A DNA stretch of 31,083 nt from Clostridia bacterium (GCA_017612495.1 JAGAFQ010000033.1:1-31083), one strand, 5' to 3'. Numbered from the stretch's first letter, positions 8,079-16,526 are shown. The notes: generated by a model from the sequence alone, not told the origin. Translations and numbers: made by a program.

Positions 8079-9245
8079 TTATTTAATGATTCTCAAAACT
8101 AAATTTCTGCGGATCTTTATCGCCGTATGCGGACAAAGCTCCTGGCAGCAATAACATCTGATGCAGTTTTCATAGTTGAAATGCGGAACTCTTTTGCTGC
8201 CTTTTTTGACCATCTCGATAGTCTTTTTGGGGCAGCTGCGGGCACATTCGCCGCAGCCGACGCATTTATCGGGTATGAGTGCGGGTTTCGGCTCGAAAAC
8301 CCTGTTGAGCCTGCCGCCTAAAATATGCGGCAAAGCCTTCAAAAATCCGCCCGACGAGGCATCTGCCAATTTGAAATCGGAAAGCTTTAAATCATCCGTC
8401 TTGCATCCTATGACGTTGGTGTTTTCAATATCACGGCAAAATGCGCGTTTTTTTGATTCAGAGACCGTCATAACGGGAGAAAAACCTATTAGTTCCATGG
8501 CGACTTCGTCGGCACAAAACGCATTTTTCGATGTGATGAGCGCGCCGATCTTTCGTTTTTCTCCGCCCGTGGGACCGTTGCCCTCCATACCGAATATCGC
8601 ATCGACTATGTTTATCACGGTCTTATTCTCGTGAAGCATTTGGCAAAGGTCGCAGAGCATCGAAGAAAAGTCTTTCATTTCGGGAAAGCGCGCGTGTATT
8701 TCGAATTTTTCAAGTCCCGGTATCACACCGTAAAAGTTCTTGACGGCGCCGCTCATCTTCGTGAGCGAATGAGATTTGAGCTTTGAGACCGAAAAGATGA
8801 CATCTGCATCGCAAATCGGCTTTATTACGTGAAAGACCTTTGACGTTTTGCCGCCGGGAAAGCCGATGCTCTCATCGCTCATATCGAAATTCAGCACCAG
8901 CTTGTTTTCATCGGCAAGACGCGAAAGACCGCAAGTTTTATATATGGTACTCATTCTCTCGGCAAGATACGGTCCTCCCGAGCTTTCTGCGCAAACGGGC
9001 ACGATACCGTTTTCGTTGAGTATCCTGCACAGCGCCTCAATAACGGCGGGATGCGCCGTTGCGGCATCTTCGGGATCTTTCTTCATAACGAGATTCGGCT
9101 TGATGACCACCTTTTTGCCGACAAATGACGACACGTCTATTTTGCAGTTATTAAACTGCCTTTTAAGTACATCATATATTTTTTCAACATCATATTCGTC
9201 GCAGGCATCAAGTGCCACGATCTCGTCGCTTTTTATCTCTGCCAT
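8079..9245 (-). CDS. DUF362 protein with C-terminal 2[4Fe-4S] ferredoxin domain
   Basis: The protein has 388 residues. The N-terminal 310 or so match the DUF362 pattern (VVIKPNLV, SKLKSHSLTKMSGAVKNFYGVIPG, DAIFGMEGNGPTGG). The C-terminus has two complete tetracysteine motifs: CVGCGECARSCP (Cys328, 331, 334, 338) and CIRCYCCQELCP (Cys361, 364, 367, 371), each expected to hold a [4Fe-4S] cluster. The reaction is unknown; the domain mix suggests an electron-transfer or redox role in an anaerobe. It sits between rluD and ispE. An AAAGGA site lies about 14 nt before the ATG, a rather long spacing. Confidence 0.9.
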   Translation of the reverse strand: MAEIKSDEIVALDACDEYDVEKIYDVLKRQFNNCKIDVSSFVGKKVVIKPNLVMKKDPEDAATAHPAVIEALCRILNENGIVPVCAESSGGPYLAERMSTIYKTCGLSRLADENKLVLNFDMSDESIGFPGGKTSKVFHVIKPICDADVIFSVSKLKSHSLTKMSGAVKNFYGVIPGLEKFEIHARFPEMKDFSSMLCDLCQMLHENKTVINIVDAIFGMEGNGPTGGEKRKIGALITSKNAFCADEVAMELIGFSPVMTVSESKKRAFCRDIENTNVIGCKTDDLKLSDFKLADASSGGFLKALPHILGGRLNRVFEPKPALIPDKCVGCGECARSCPKKTIEMVKKGSKRVPHFNYENCIRCYCCQELCPHTAIKIRRNLVLRIIK

Positions 9246-9308
9246 AATGACTTTTGCGTTCCTTTCGGTATGACTTGCATAATAAAAGTTTTATGCCGTT
9301 TTCAAATG

Positions 9309-10235
9309 CTATTTGCTCATATTTTCAAGCTTTTGCAAAATGATTTTGAAGTATTCAGGCAAATCCGATGTGAAGTGCATTCTTTCTTTGCTCTTCGGAT
9401 GGATGAATTCGATCTCCTTTGCGTGCAGGCATTGACCCATAAGAATATCCTTTTGAAGAGATTCCCACTTGTTTTTGCCGTTGCCGTAAACGGTATCTCC
9501 CAAAAGCGGATGTCCCGTCGAAGCAAAATGCACACGGATCTGATGTGTTCTGCCCGTTTCAAGACGGCACTCAACATAGGTATAACCGTTATATCTCGCG
9601 ATAACGCGGTAATGTGTCACGGCATCTCTGCCGCCGGCTGTGACCGCCATTTTCTTTCTGTCGCGCACGCTTCTGCCGATGGGAGCGCAAATCGTGCCCT
9701 CATCGTCTTTTATGTTGCCCAAGACCACCGCGTGATATATCCTGCCGAGCGTGTGATCTTTCAGCTGCGACGAAAGATCTATGTGCGCCTCGTCGTTCTT
9801 GGCGACCACTATCATTCCGCTTGTCTCTTTATCTATTCTGTGAACGATGCCGGGGCGAATGACTCCGCCTATGCCGGAAAGCGTGGAGCCGGAATGATAT
9901 AAAAGCGCATTCACCAAGGTGTTGTCGGGATTGCCCGGTGCCGGATGCACTACCATTCCCTTGGGCTTGTTGATGACGATAAGATCGTCATCCTCATATA
10001 CGATATCGAGCGGAATATCCTGCGCCGAAACGTCCGACGGCTTCGATTCGGGAATTTGAACGTCGATCGTATCAATTTCCGAGACCTGATATTTTTTATC
10101 CTTTATTTTTCCGCAAACCGTGACGCATCCGCTCTCGATGAGCTTTTGAGCCATAGCCCGACTTATGCCCGCATAAGCCGATACGACCGTGTCGAGCCGC
10201 TTGCCTATATCCTCTTTACAAACGGAATAAAGCAT
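9309..10235 (-). CDS. rluD: RluA/RluD-family 23S rRNA pseudouridine synthase
   Basis: This enzyme isomerises uridine to pseudouridine in rRNA. The 308-residue protein has an N-terminal S4 RNA-binding domain (about 8-60, GKRLDTVVSAYAGISRAMAQ) and the catalytic domain with the signature HRIDKETSG, whose Asp is the nucleophile. INKPKGMVVHPAPG and LETGRTHQIRVH are further family motifs. The ATG overlaps the lspA stop as TAATG, implying translational coupling. The lspA-rluD order is a common Firmicute arrangement. The exact target uridines cannot be told from the sequence. Confidence 0.94.
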   Translation of the reverse strand: MLYSVCKEDIGKRLDTVVSAYAGISRAMAQKLIESGCVTVCGKIKDKKYQVSEIDTIDVQIPESKPSDVSAQDIPLDIVYEDDDLIVINKPKGMVVHPAPGNPDNTLVNALLYHSGSTLSGIGGVIRPGIVHRIDKETSGMIVVAKNDEAHIDLSSQLKDHTLGRIYHAVVLGNIKDDEGTICAPIGRSVRDRKKMAVTAGGRDAVTHYRVIARYNGYTYVECRLETGRTHQIRVHFASTGHPLLGDTVYGNGKNKWESLQKDILMGQCLHAKEIEFIHPKSKERMHFTSDLPEYFKIILQKLENMSK

Positions 10236-10702
10236 TATCTTTTTTCCTTTTCCTTAATAAATGAAAGAATGCACCAAACGATCATCAAAACACAGCCGAC
10301 CGTGACAAATGAATCGGCAATATTGAAAACGGCAAAATTTATCAAGCGAAAGTCGATAAAATCGACGACCTTGTTTTCGGGATAAAAGAAACGGTCGATA
10401 AGATTACCGATACCGCCGCCCCATACCATCGAAAGAGAGACCAAAAGAAGCTTTCCCTCTTTTTTGGTGAAATGTATCACTATCGGCAACGCTATGACAG
10501 CCAAAACCGATATTATCATAAAGAGCCAGCGGCAATCGTCGAACATTCCGAATGCCGCGCCGTCATTAGTGACGTAAGTTATGTGAAGCACGTTTTTAAT
10601 TATCGGCAAAGTTTGCCCCTCAAAAAATGTGTGCATGATCATCTGCTTTGAAATTTGGTCAAGGATCACCGCCAGAGCGGCAATAATTATCGAAATCAGC
10701 AT
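10235..10702 (-). CDS. lspA: Lipoprotein signal peptidase (signal peptidase II)
   Basis: LspA cleaves prolipoproteins before the lipidated Cys in the membrane. From the ATG at 10702 the protein is about 155 residues, the usual size, with four hydrophobic helices. Motifs: LDQISK near residue 15, TNDGAAFGMF, GNLIDRFF, VVDFIDF and FNIADSFV, the last two carrying the conserved aspartates. I chose 10702 because GGAG lies 5 nt upstream and because the longer frame from 10798 would begin next to the divIVA terminator stem and add a non-family N-terminus. At least three lipobox proteins in this window are likely substrates. Confidence 0.93.
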   Translation of the reverse strand: MLISIIIAALAVILDQISKQMIMHTFFEGQTLPIIKNVLHITYVTNDGAAFGMFDDCRWLFMIISVLAVIALPIVIHFTKKEGKLLLVSLSMVWGGGIGNLIDRFFYPENKVVDFIDFRLINFAVFNIADSFVTVGCVLMIVWCILSFIKEKEKR

Positions 10703-10754
10703 AAAAACTCCATTCGGGCTTTGCAAAAACTCAAGTGCAAAAATACATATCAAT

Positions 10755-10790
10755 AATAAAGCGGCCGCAGAAACGTCTGCGGCCGCAATA
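10755..10790 (-). terminator. Hairpin terminator after divIVA (two NotI-like arms)
   Basis: GCGGCCGCAGA (10761-10771) pairs perfectly with TCTGCGGCCGC (10776-10786) around AACG. On the minus strand it is followed by TTTATTATT. It probably acts as a partial terminator, since lspA and rluD downstream show no clear promoter of their own. Confidence 0.7.
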
Positions 10791-10816
10791 AAACGCATCT
10801 AAAAGCGGACCGCCGT

Positions 10817-11494
10817 TTACTGCTCGCTCTTATCTTCTTTATCTTTTTTGTCTTTTTTATCTTTTTTATCTTTTTTGTTTTCTTTATCTTCTTTGTTTTC
10901 TTTGTTTTCTTTGTCTTTTTCGGCGTCGGTCGCATCTGCGCTCTCAACGTCATCATAGACCTCGTGCATCTGAACGGCGACGTCATTCATTATCTGATAG
11001 ATATAGCCCTCGGCATTCTTTGAAACCATTTTCTCTGATTTTTCGATGTTTTCGACCGAAAGCGAATCTATGAGCTTTATATGCTCGGCATAATCGGCAA
11101 GGAGCTTGTTTCTGAATATTTCAAGCTCGTCCTTCGCCTCTTTAAGTGAGCGGCGGTCACACTCGACCTCTTTGGCAAATTCAGAAAGAATGCGGTTGCA
11201 ATTCTCTTTTGTGAGCGCAACGATGCTGTCGGCTTGCGAAGATGCGCCGGCGATTATATCCTTGCTTGTCCTGTGGGCGTTGATAAGCGCGCTTTGAATG
11301 GACTCTTCATCGCTTTGAACGATGTCAAGCTTTGTGCGCGTTATGCGAAGCCTTTTTTCAAGCTCGTCGTTTTCTTTATAAAGTTCTGTATATTTCTCGA
11401 TCAAGAATGCGATGTATTCATCGACCTCGGAGATACTATAGCCTCTCATAACTCTTGAGAAGGTCTTATTTTTCAATTCATGCGGTGGGATCAA
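10817..11494 (-). CDS. divIVA: DivIVA-domain protein with Lys/Asp/Glu repeat tail
   Basis: DivIVA proteins bind curved membrane at poles and septa. The N-terminus has the family's PPHELKNKTFSRVMRGYSISEVDEYIAFL, followed by a long coiled coil (about 40-160). The last 35 or so residues are a low-complexity run of KDK, KEN and KED units, unlike typical DivIVA. The window has no ATG at the expected start; a TTG at 11494 gives the family-like beginning (M)IPPHEL, with GGGGTG about 7 nt upstream. A TTG at 11524 would add ten residues but lacks a ribosome site. The gene lies between yggT and lspA, the standard division-cluster position. Confidence 0.88.
   Translation of the reverse strand: MIPPHELKNKTFSRVMRGYSISEVDEYIAFLIEKYTELYKENDELEKRLRITRTKLDIVQSDEESIQSALINAHRTSKDIIAGASSQADSIVALTKENCNRILSEFAKEVECDRRSLKEAKDELEIFRNKLLADYAEHIKLIDSLSVENIEKSEKMVSKNAEGYIYQIMNDVAVQMHEVYDDVESADATDAEKDKENKENKEDKENKKDKKDKKDKKDKEDKSEQ
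10829..10921 (-). repeat. Short tandem repeat encoding the DivIVA tail
   Basis: About 90 bp consists of imperfect 9-bp units, AAAGAAAAC and AAAAAAGAT on the coding strand. Units are multiples of three, so copy-number change would alter tail length without breaking the frame. Confidence 0.8.
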
Positions 11495-11531
11495 GTCAAA
11501 ACACCCCGTTTTTACAAAATTCAAATCAAAA

Positions 11532-11795
11532 TCAAGGTAAAAAAGTTCGCAAGACTGCGATCAGAATATAGGCGATCATAAACGGTATATCCAATACCGA
11601 ATCGGTAAAAAGATGTGCCTTTTCACACACCATGCGTACGGGCATCACAATGGGCTCCGAGATCGTAGTTGACACGCCCAGAATAACGCTTTCTTCGTCA
11701 AAAAAGATCCCGCCCAAAGCGCGGACGATCATTGCAAATTGCAATACGAAAAGCAAAATCCGTCCGGCCTGGACTATTACACTTACAAACAGCAC
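11532..11795 (-). CDS. YggT-family membrane protein
   Basis: YggT proteins are small integral membrane proteins of the division cluster with poorly defined function. From the GTG at 11795 the product has about 87 residues with two hydrophobic segments (about 3-25 and 70-85) and the family pattern SEPIVMPVR after the first. I chose GTG because AAAGGGGA lies about 5 nt upstream; a longer frame to 11855 would begin inside the sepF terminator hairpin and add a non-family sequence. Its place between sepF and divIVA supports the call. Confidence 0.82.
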   Translation of the reverse strand: MLFVSVIVQAGRILLFVLQFAMIVRALGGIFFDEESVILGVSTTISEPIVMPVRMVCEKAHLFTDSVLDIPFMIAYILIAVLRTFLP

Positions 11796-11814
11796 GGCTT
11801 TCCCCTTTCGGTTA

Positions 11815-11855
11815 AGAAAATAATATTGAAGAAGGCACTTATGCGCCTTCTTCAA
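11815..11855 (-). terminator. Hairpin with T-rich tail between sepF and yggT
   Basis: TTGAAGAAGGCAC (11826-11838) pairs with GCGCCTTCTTCAA (11843-11855) over 13 bp including one wobble, with a 4-nt loop. On the minus strand TATTATTTTCTT follows. It looks like a terminator or attenuator inside the division operon. Confidence 0.75.
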
Positions 11856-11877
11856 TATGATCGGTTATTTTCAGAAA

Positions 11878-12324
11878 TCAGTTTTCAAACGTGTCATCGA
11901 GAGATGCGGCAGCTGCGGCGCTACCGTCGTCTTTGACCTGTTCGCCCGAAACGTCAACGTTGTCGGGAGTGATAACGTATGTGTTAGCGGCAACTCTCTT
12001 CAACTGACCGTTGATGGAATAAGCAACACCGCTCAAAAAGTCGATGAGTCTGCGAGCAGTCTCTTTGTTTGTCGACTCAAGATTGAGAACAACGGTGCGA
12101 CGGTTGAGCAAATGGTCTGCGATCTGAGGTACGCTGTCGAAACGTTCGGGTTTAACGACCTTGAGTTCGAGAGCGGAAGAAGCAGAACCGATACCTACAG
12201 AAGGCTGCTGTGCATCGCGGCTGAAATCGGGATCGCCGTCGTATGTATCGCCGTAACCGTCATTGTAGTTTTCGTCGTAAAGTTCTTCATCATTTGAGCT
12301 TTTGAATAAATCTTTGAATCCCAT
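11878..12324 (-). CDS. sepF: Cell division protein SepF
   Basis: SepF anchors and bundles FtsZ at the division site. The 148-residue protein has an N-terminal segment beginning MGFKDLFK (a likely membrane-binding helix), an acidic, Asp/Tyr-rich linker (about 10-40), and the SepF domain about 50-130 with VVKPERFDSVPQIADHLL, RRTVVLNLE, ARRLIDFLSGVAYSING and NTYVITP. The Ala/Asp-rich C-terminus is short. GGAGG lies about 10 nt upstream. It follows yggS by 39 nt, as in many Firmicutes. Confidence 0.95.
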   Translation of the reverse strand: MGFKDLFKSSNDEELYDENYNDGYGDTYDGDPDFSRDAQQPSVGIGSASSALELKVVKPERFDSVPQIADHLLNRRTVVLNLESTNKETARRLIDFLSGVAYSINGQLKRVAANTYVITPDNVDVSGEQVKDDGSAAAAASLDDTFEN

Positions 12325-12363
12325 GTCAAATAATCCTCCGTGTTTTTCATTTTTGGATATATT

Positions 12364-13098
12364 TTACTTCTTATCGTTTGCGAAAGCATAATTCCGATCA
12401 CCGAAAATGATGCTTCCGGGGCGAATAAGCGTAGCTCCGCAGCGTATAGCCGCCTCATACGAGCCGCTCATTCCCATAGATAGTATAAGTTCACTGCTTA
12501 TATTATGCTGTTTTTTTTGCAAAAAGTCAATAAATAATTGATAAGTTTTTGAAAAATAATTGCAATATCCTTCAATATCGTCACAAATCGGAGAGACCGC
12601 CATAACGCCGGCAAGCTCGATATGCGGATATTTTCTCACTTCTTCGACGAAGTCAAAGAAATTTTCCGGCATAACGCCGGATTTTGCCTCTTCTCTGCCC
12701 GTGTTCACCTCGACAAGGCATCTCACCTTTTTTTCGCGAATAGCCGCCACGCGCTCGATTTCCTTTGCTAACGATATTCTGTCGAGCGAGTGGATAAGAT
12801 CTACCTTATCGATGATCTTTGAGACCTTGTTGCTTTGAAGAGCGCCGATAAGATGTATTTCGCAAAGCTCCTTGTGGATATCGTCATATTTTGCAAGAAG
12901 CTCGTCGACTCTGTTTTCGCCTATTATCGAGATATTGCACTTGTCGATCGCAAAATTTATTCTTTCGGGGGGCACCGTCTTTGTAGCGGCGAGAATACCG
13001 ATATTACGGTCTATCGAATACTTTTCTTTTATGCGCTCGATATCGGCCCTCAGCGCGTTGATATTCCGTTCAATATCGCAAAAATCGCAATTTCCCAT
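12364..13098 (-). CDS. YggS/PLPBP-family pyridoxal phosphate homeostasis protein
   Basis: This family binds pyridoxal 5'-phosphate and maintains its homeostasis rather than acting as a classical enzyme. The 244-residue protein shows ILAATKT with the PLP-binding Lys at residue 40, GENRVDELLAKY, HLIGALQSNK, VNTGREEAKSGV, LSMGMSGSYEAAIRCGATLIR and PGSIIFG, covering the whole alpha/beta barrel. The ATG follows the stop of the HlyD-like gene by a few bases and lacks a strong ribosome site, suggesting coupling. The yggS-sepF neighbourhood is conserved in Gram-positives. Confidence 0.94.
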   Translation of the reverse strand: MGNCDFCDIERNINALRADIERIKEKYSIDRNIGILAATKTVPPERINFAIDKCNISIIGENRVDELLAKYDDIHKELCEIHLIGALQSNKVSKIIDKVDLIHSLDRISLAKEIERVAAIREKKVRCLVEVNTGREEAKSGVMPENFFDFVEEVRKYPHIELAGVMAVSPICDDIEGYCNYFSKTYQLFIDFLQKKQHNISSELILSMGMSGSYEAAIRCGATLIRPGSIIFGDRNYAFANDKK

Positions 13099-13104
13099 TT
13101 TATC

Positions 13105-14358
13105 TTAATCTATGACCTTTCCGTGATAGAGATATTTGCCCTTGGTGATGATGGCATCATACAGCGCCAGATCTTCATATTCGCCGTCATAATCGTCATT
13201 CGGATCTTCTTTGACGATGTAATAGCCGTCAAATTCGGCAAGCGGCACTATGCGCCTGAAACAGACGACGTATCCCTTTTGGATATAAACGCCCATCGTG
13301 CCGTCCAAAACTCTTACGGCGCTTGACGGCACGCGATAGCCCGAATATTCCGTCTTCACGATCTCCACCGTCTGCGAGCGCACAAATGAAAACTCGGCAG
13401 GAGACGACAAAGAAGAGAACACCAAAACGACGCTTTCGCCGTCGCTGTTAAGAACTACGCGTTCAAGCAGCATATCAAGTTCCGTTTCGGCATTATAGGG
13501 GAAGTTCACTCTGTAAATTCCGCCCTCTTCAAAAAATCTCATTTCCGCTTTCGGTATCTCCGTTGCCAGATACCACTTGAAATCGGATGCGATCTTGCCT
13601 CTTATGCGTCCGCCCTCGTTGCTGCTCGGCAGCGACGTTTTAAGCTCTTGAAAATCGGCGTATGACATACTCAGTGCCGTGTCGGCGGTAAAAAGATCTT
13701 CATATCCGTCGGCATCCACATAAAAACTGCCGCTCTTTGTCGCCGTGATAGTCTCGCCCGAATTTGAATACTGCAAAAGCAGTTTTGATTTTTCGCCTCT
13801 CAAAAACTGTATCTGCGCTGAAAAATCCATTGACGAATCGATGACCAAATTGCGCTTGTTCAGTATAACGAGCAGATCTTCGAGTTTTTGGTTTGCAAGC
13901 TGTATCTCTCCCCTGCTCATCTGCTGACAGATAAGATAATATACCTCATATATTTCGGCATCGAGCGATGACGTATCGAAAAATCCGTAGCTCAAAGTTT
14001 TGGTGCTTTGGGTCAGAATATCTATCTTCGCATCGAGCTCATCAAGCTTTTTTTCGATGCTCTTGTCGTCGGTGCCGCTGTAAATGGACGCGATGATGCC
14101 GTCTTTTTTGACCTTTTCGCCGTTTATGACCGAATAGTTCGCAATGCCTGAAGAAGCGGATCTTATGAGCGTTTCGTTTTTGAAAATATAGCCCTGCGCG
14201 GTTATCGTTTCGTCTTTTGTTATGTAAAGCGCAAGCTCACTTTCGACCGATGATGAAAACGACAAAACGAAATGATAAATGATATAAGCGCAGAAAAGCA
14301 GCGCGACTAACGCCGTTACAAAATACAAAATGCGCTTTCCCGCTTTTTCTTTATTCAT
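13105..14358 (-). CDS. HlyD-like membrane-anchored adaptor protein
   Basis: The 417-residue protein has one N-terminal membrane helix (about 11-31) and a long extracytoplasmic part. Residues about 55-95 look like the first half of a lipoyl/barrel-sandwich domain (GYIFKNETLIRSASSGIANYSVINGEKVKKDGI is a biotinyl/lipoyl-like strand pattern), then a coiled coil (about 95-215), the returning half, and beta strands to the C-terminus. This is the layout of HlyD/RND adaptor-type proteins. No exporter or ATPase gene is adjacent; the neighbours are yggS and miaA. A role near the division site is an inference from context only. AAAGGAGG gives an ideal ribosome site. Confidence 0.78.
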   Translation of the reverse strand: MNKEKAGKRILYFVTALVALLFCAYIIYHFVLSFSSSVESELALYITKDETITAQGYIFKNETLIRSASSGIANYSVINGEKVKKDGIIASIYSGTDDKSIEKKLDELDAKIDILTQSTKTLSYGFFDTSSLDAEIYEVYYLICQQMSRGEIQLANQKLEDLLVILNKRNLVIDSSMDFSAQIQFLRGEKSKLLLQYSNSGETITATKSGSFYVDADGYEDLFTADTALSMSYADFQELKTSLPSSNEGGRIRGKIASDFKWYLATEIPKAEMRFFEEGGIYRVNFPYNAETELDMLLERVVLNSDGESVVLVFSSLSSPAEFSFVRSQTVEIVKTEYSGYRVPSSAVRVLDGTMGVYIQKGYVVCFRRIVPLAEFDGYYIVKEDPNDDYDGEYEDLALYDAIITKGKYLYHGKVID

Positions 14359-14371
14359 TTTGCCGCCTCCT

Positions 14372-15307
14372 TTACAGTTCTATAAAACCCGATGCTATCT
14401 CTTTTGCGATATCCAAAAGAGATCTTCCCTCATCCGTATAAAATGTGTTTACGTCGCCGTGGCGCGAAAACCACGTTATTTGACGCTTTGAATAGTTGCG
14501 CGTATTCTTTTTGATAAGTTCCTTCGCCTTTTCGATATCATAGCCGCCATTGACCGCTTCGATGATCTCTTTATATCCTATGGCGGAATATGCGGTTTTT
14601 CCCTTTTGAAGTTCGCCCGATCTGTAAAGCGTCATTACCTCGTCATATAAGCCCATATCGAACATTTCGTCAACTCTTTTGTCTATGCGCTCATATAAAA
14701 CATCACGGTCCCTGCACGATAAAAACGCGATATACGGCAAAAATTCAGATCCCTTTTGCCTCGATTCGATATCCCATTCCGTTTTGGTTTTTCCGCTTAC
14801 CATATAGATCTCAAGCGCGCGTATCACGCGCTTGACGTTGTTTTGGTGTATCGCCTTTGCAGATTCTGCATCACAATCAAAAAGCCGCTTATGAAGTGCA
14901 TCGGCTCCGTTTTTTTCATAGAATTCCCAAAGCTCCCGCCTTATCTTTTCAGACTGCGGAGCTGAAGAAAATCTCGTTCCGTTTATTATATTGTCGATAT
15001 AAAGTCCCGTGCCGCCGCAAAAGATCGGCACTTTTCCGCGCGATGCCACTTCCTTTGCACAAAGAGCGGCGCGCTCGCAAAAATCGGCGCACGAATAATT
15101 CTCCGACGGCTCGGCTATATCTATCATGTGGTGAGCGATGCCCTCTTTTTCACATTCGCAAGGCTTTGCCGTGCCGATGTTCATTTTTCGGTAGATCTGC
15201 ATCGAATCGGCGGATATGACCTCGCCCGAAAGCATTTTTGCAAGCATCACCGCCGTTTTCGTTTTGCCCACCGCCGTCGGGCCGACAACACATAAAACCT
15301 TAATCAT
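14372..15307 (-). CDS. miaA: tRNA dimethylallyltransferase MiaA
   Basis: MiaA adds a dimethylallyl group to N6 of A37 in tRNAs reading U-starting codons. The 311-residue protein has the P-loop GPTAVGKTKTA (9-19), DSMQIYRKMNIGTAKP, IFCGGTGLYIDNIINGTRF and the C-terminal QITWFSRH. It follows queA by 21 nt, with GGAG about 9 nt before the ATG. Its dimethylallyl diphosphate substrate comes from the isoprenoid pathway to which ispE, further down the same run, belongs. Confidence 0.96.
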   Translation of the reverse strand: MIKVLCVVGPTAVGKTKTAVMLAKMLSGEVISADSMQIYRKMNIGTAKPCECEKEGIAHHMIDIAEPSENYSCADFCERAALCAKEVASRGKVPIFCGGTGLYIDNIINGTRFSSAPQSEKIRRELWEFYEKNGADALHKRLFDCDAESAKAIHQNNVKRVIRALEIYMVSGKTKTEWDIESRQKGSEFLPYIAFLSCRDRDVLYERIDKRVDEMFDMGLYDEVMTLYRSGELQKGKTAYSAIGYKEIIEAVNGGYDIEKAKELIKKNTRNYSKRQITWFSRHGDVNTFYTDEGRSLLDIAKEIASGFIEL

Positions 15308-15328
15308 ATTTGCAACTCCGATCAGAAA

Positions 15329-16381
15329 TCAATGAAAAAAGCATGCGTCTCCGAATGAGAAGAAACGGTATTTTTCTTTGATCGCTTCAGCGTATGCGTT
15401 CATCACTATCTCTTTTGAAGAAAAAGCCGAAACGAGCATAATGAGCGTGCTTTGCGGCAAGTGGAAATTCGTGATGAGGCAATCGACCGCCTTGAATTTA
15501 TAGCCGGGGAAAATAAAGATATCTGTATTTTTGCACATGGGGTGAACGATGCCTTGTTCGTCGGATGCGCTCTCAAGCACTCTTGTGCAAGTCGTGCCGA
15601 CCGCCACTATCCTGCCGCCGTTTTTGCGTGCCGAATTTATCATATCGGCGCTTTCCTTTGTCACCGAAAAATATTCCGAGTGCATAACGTGGTCGCGCAG
15701 TTTTTCGACCTTGACGGGACGAAAAGTGCCGATGCCGACGTGAAGCATAACGGGCGCGATCTTAACGCCCTTTTGTCTTATTTTTTCAAGAAGCTCCGGG
15801 GTGAAATGCAAGCCTGCCGTAGGCGCCGCCGCAGAGCCTTTTTCGCGCGCATAGACCGTCTGATAGCGATCTTTGTCGGCAAGTCTTTCGGTGATATACG
15901 GCGGAAGCGGCATATTGCCTATCACGTCAAGCACCTCGAAGATGTTTTTGTATTTTTCCTTATCGTATGAAAAATGCACGCGTCTGAGTCCGTCATCGGC
16001 AGTTTCCAAAATATCGGCGCGCAAAACTCCGTCGTTAAAGATGACGGCGGTGCCGGGGCGAAGTCTTCTGCCGGGACGCACCATAGTTTCCCATTCATCG
16101 AGCGCATCCTGATGCAAAAGCACGAATTCGCAGTCGACGTTTGTGCCCTCTTTTTTGCCGTAAAGACGTGCGGGTATGACCTTTGAATCGTTGATAACGA
16201 GCACGTCGCCCGCTTCAAGCATATCGACGATATCGCGGAATATCTTATGTTCTATGGCGCCCGATGTGCGTCCAATGCACATAAGACGCGACGAATCGCG
16301 CTCCGAAAGAGGAGTTTGCGCTATAAGTTCTTTGGGTAAATCATAATCAAAATCTTTGACTGAAAGATCGGTGTCGTACAT
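15329..16381 (-). CDS. queA: S-adenosylmethionine:tRNA ribosyltransferase-isomerase QueA
   Basis: QueA transfers the ribosyl part of S-adenosylmethionine to 7-aminomethyl-7-deazaguanine in tRNA to make epoxyqueuosine. The 350-residue protein has family motifs throughout: FDYDLPKELIAQTPLSERDSSRLM (N-terminus, split here only by quoting limits), VLVINDSKVIPARLYG, AAPTAGLHFT, VMLHVGIGTFRPV and LITNFHLPQSTLIMLV. It begins the long minus-strand run and has its own promoter at 16414-16442. The ribosome site is weak (GAGAG). No other queuosine gene lies in the window. Confidence 0.96.
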   Translation of the reverse strand: MYDTDLSVKDFDYDLPKELIAQTPLSERDSSRLMCIGRTSGAIEHKIFRDIVDMLEAGDVLVINDSKVIPARLYGKKEGTNVDCEFVLLHQDALDEWETMVRPGRRLRPGTAVIFNDGVLRADILETADDGLRRVHFSYDKEKYKNIFEVLDVIGNMPLPPYITERLADKDRYQTVYAREKGSAAAPTAGLHFTPELLEKIRQKGVKIAPVMLHVGIGTFRPVKVEKLRDHVMHSEYFSVTKESADMINSARKNGGRIVAVGTTCTRVLESASDEQGIVHPMCKNTDIFIFPGYKFKAVDCLITNFHLPQSTLIMLVSAFSSKEIVMNAYAEAIKEKYRFFSFGDACFFH

Positions 16382-16413
16382 TTTTTGCTCTCTCGTATAG
16401 TAAAATTTATATT

Positions 16414-16442
16414 ATTATAGCACACATAAAACATTATTACAA
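16414..16442 (-). promoter_or_regulatory. Sigma-A promoter of the queA-miaA run
   Basis: On the minus strand TTGTAA (16437-16442) and a perfect TATAAT (16414-16419) are 17 bp apart. Transcription should start near 16407, about 26 nt before queA. Confidence 0.8.
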
Positions 16443-16482
16443 TGCACAACTTATAAACTTTGCTTTTGTTTTCCGAAACATC

Positions 16483-16511
16483 TTTACAAGCGCAAATATT
16501 TATGGTATCAT
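16483..16511 (+). promoter_or_regulatory. Sigma-A promoter of dapA
   Basis: TTTACA (16483-16488) and TATCAT (16506-16511) are separated by 17 bp. The transcript should start near 16518, leaving a leader of about 95 nt. The promoter is divergent from that of queA. Confidence 0.75.
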
Positions 16512-16526
16512 TTTCGTATAAAAATT

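Noticed and set aside
7342..8154. Long open frame of 270 codons on the plus strand opposite ispE
   Set aside because: It is fully antisense to ispE, which has all GHMP-kinase motifs; the antisense translation has no recognisable domain and lacks a proper ribosome site.
10761..10786. Two NotI-type GCGGCCGC sites as a sign of vector or adapter sequence
   Set aside because: They are the two arms of a perfectly placed terminator stem within a normal operon; no vector sequence surrounds them.
10750..10986. Minus-strand frame reading a Lys-Thr/Lys-Ile repeat
   Set aside because: It is the DivIVA repeat read in another frame and runs through the terminator hairpin; no independent start signal.
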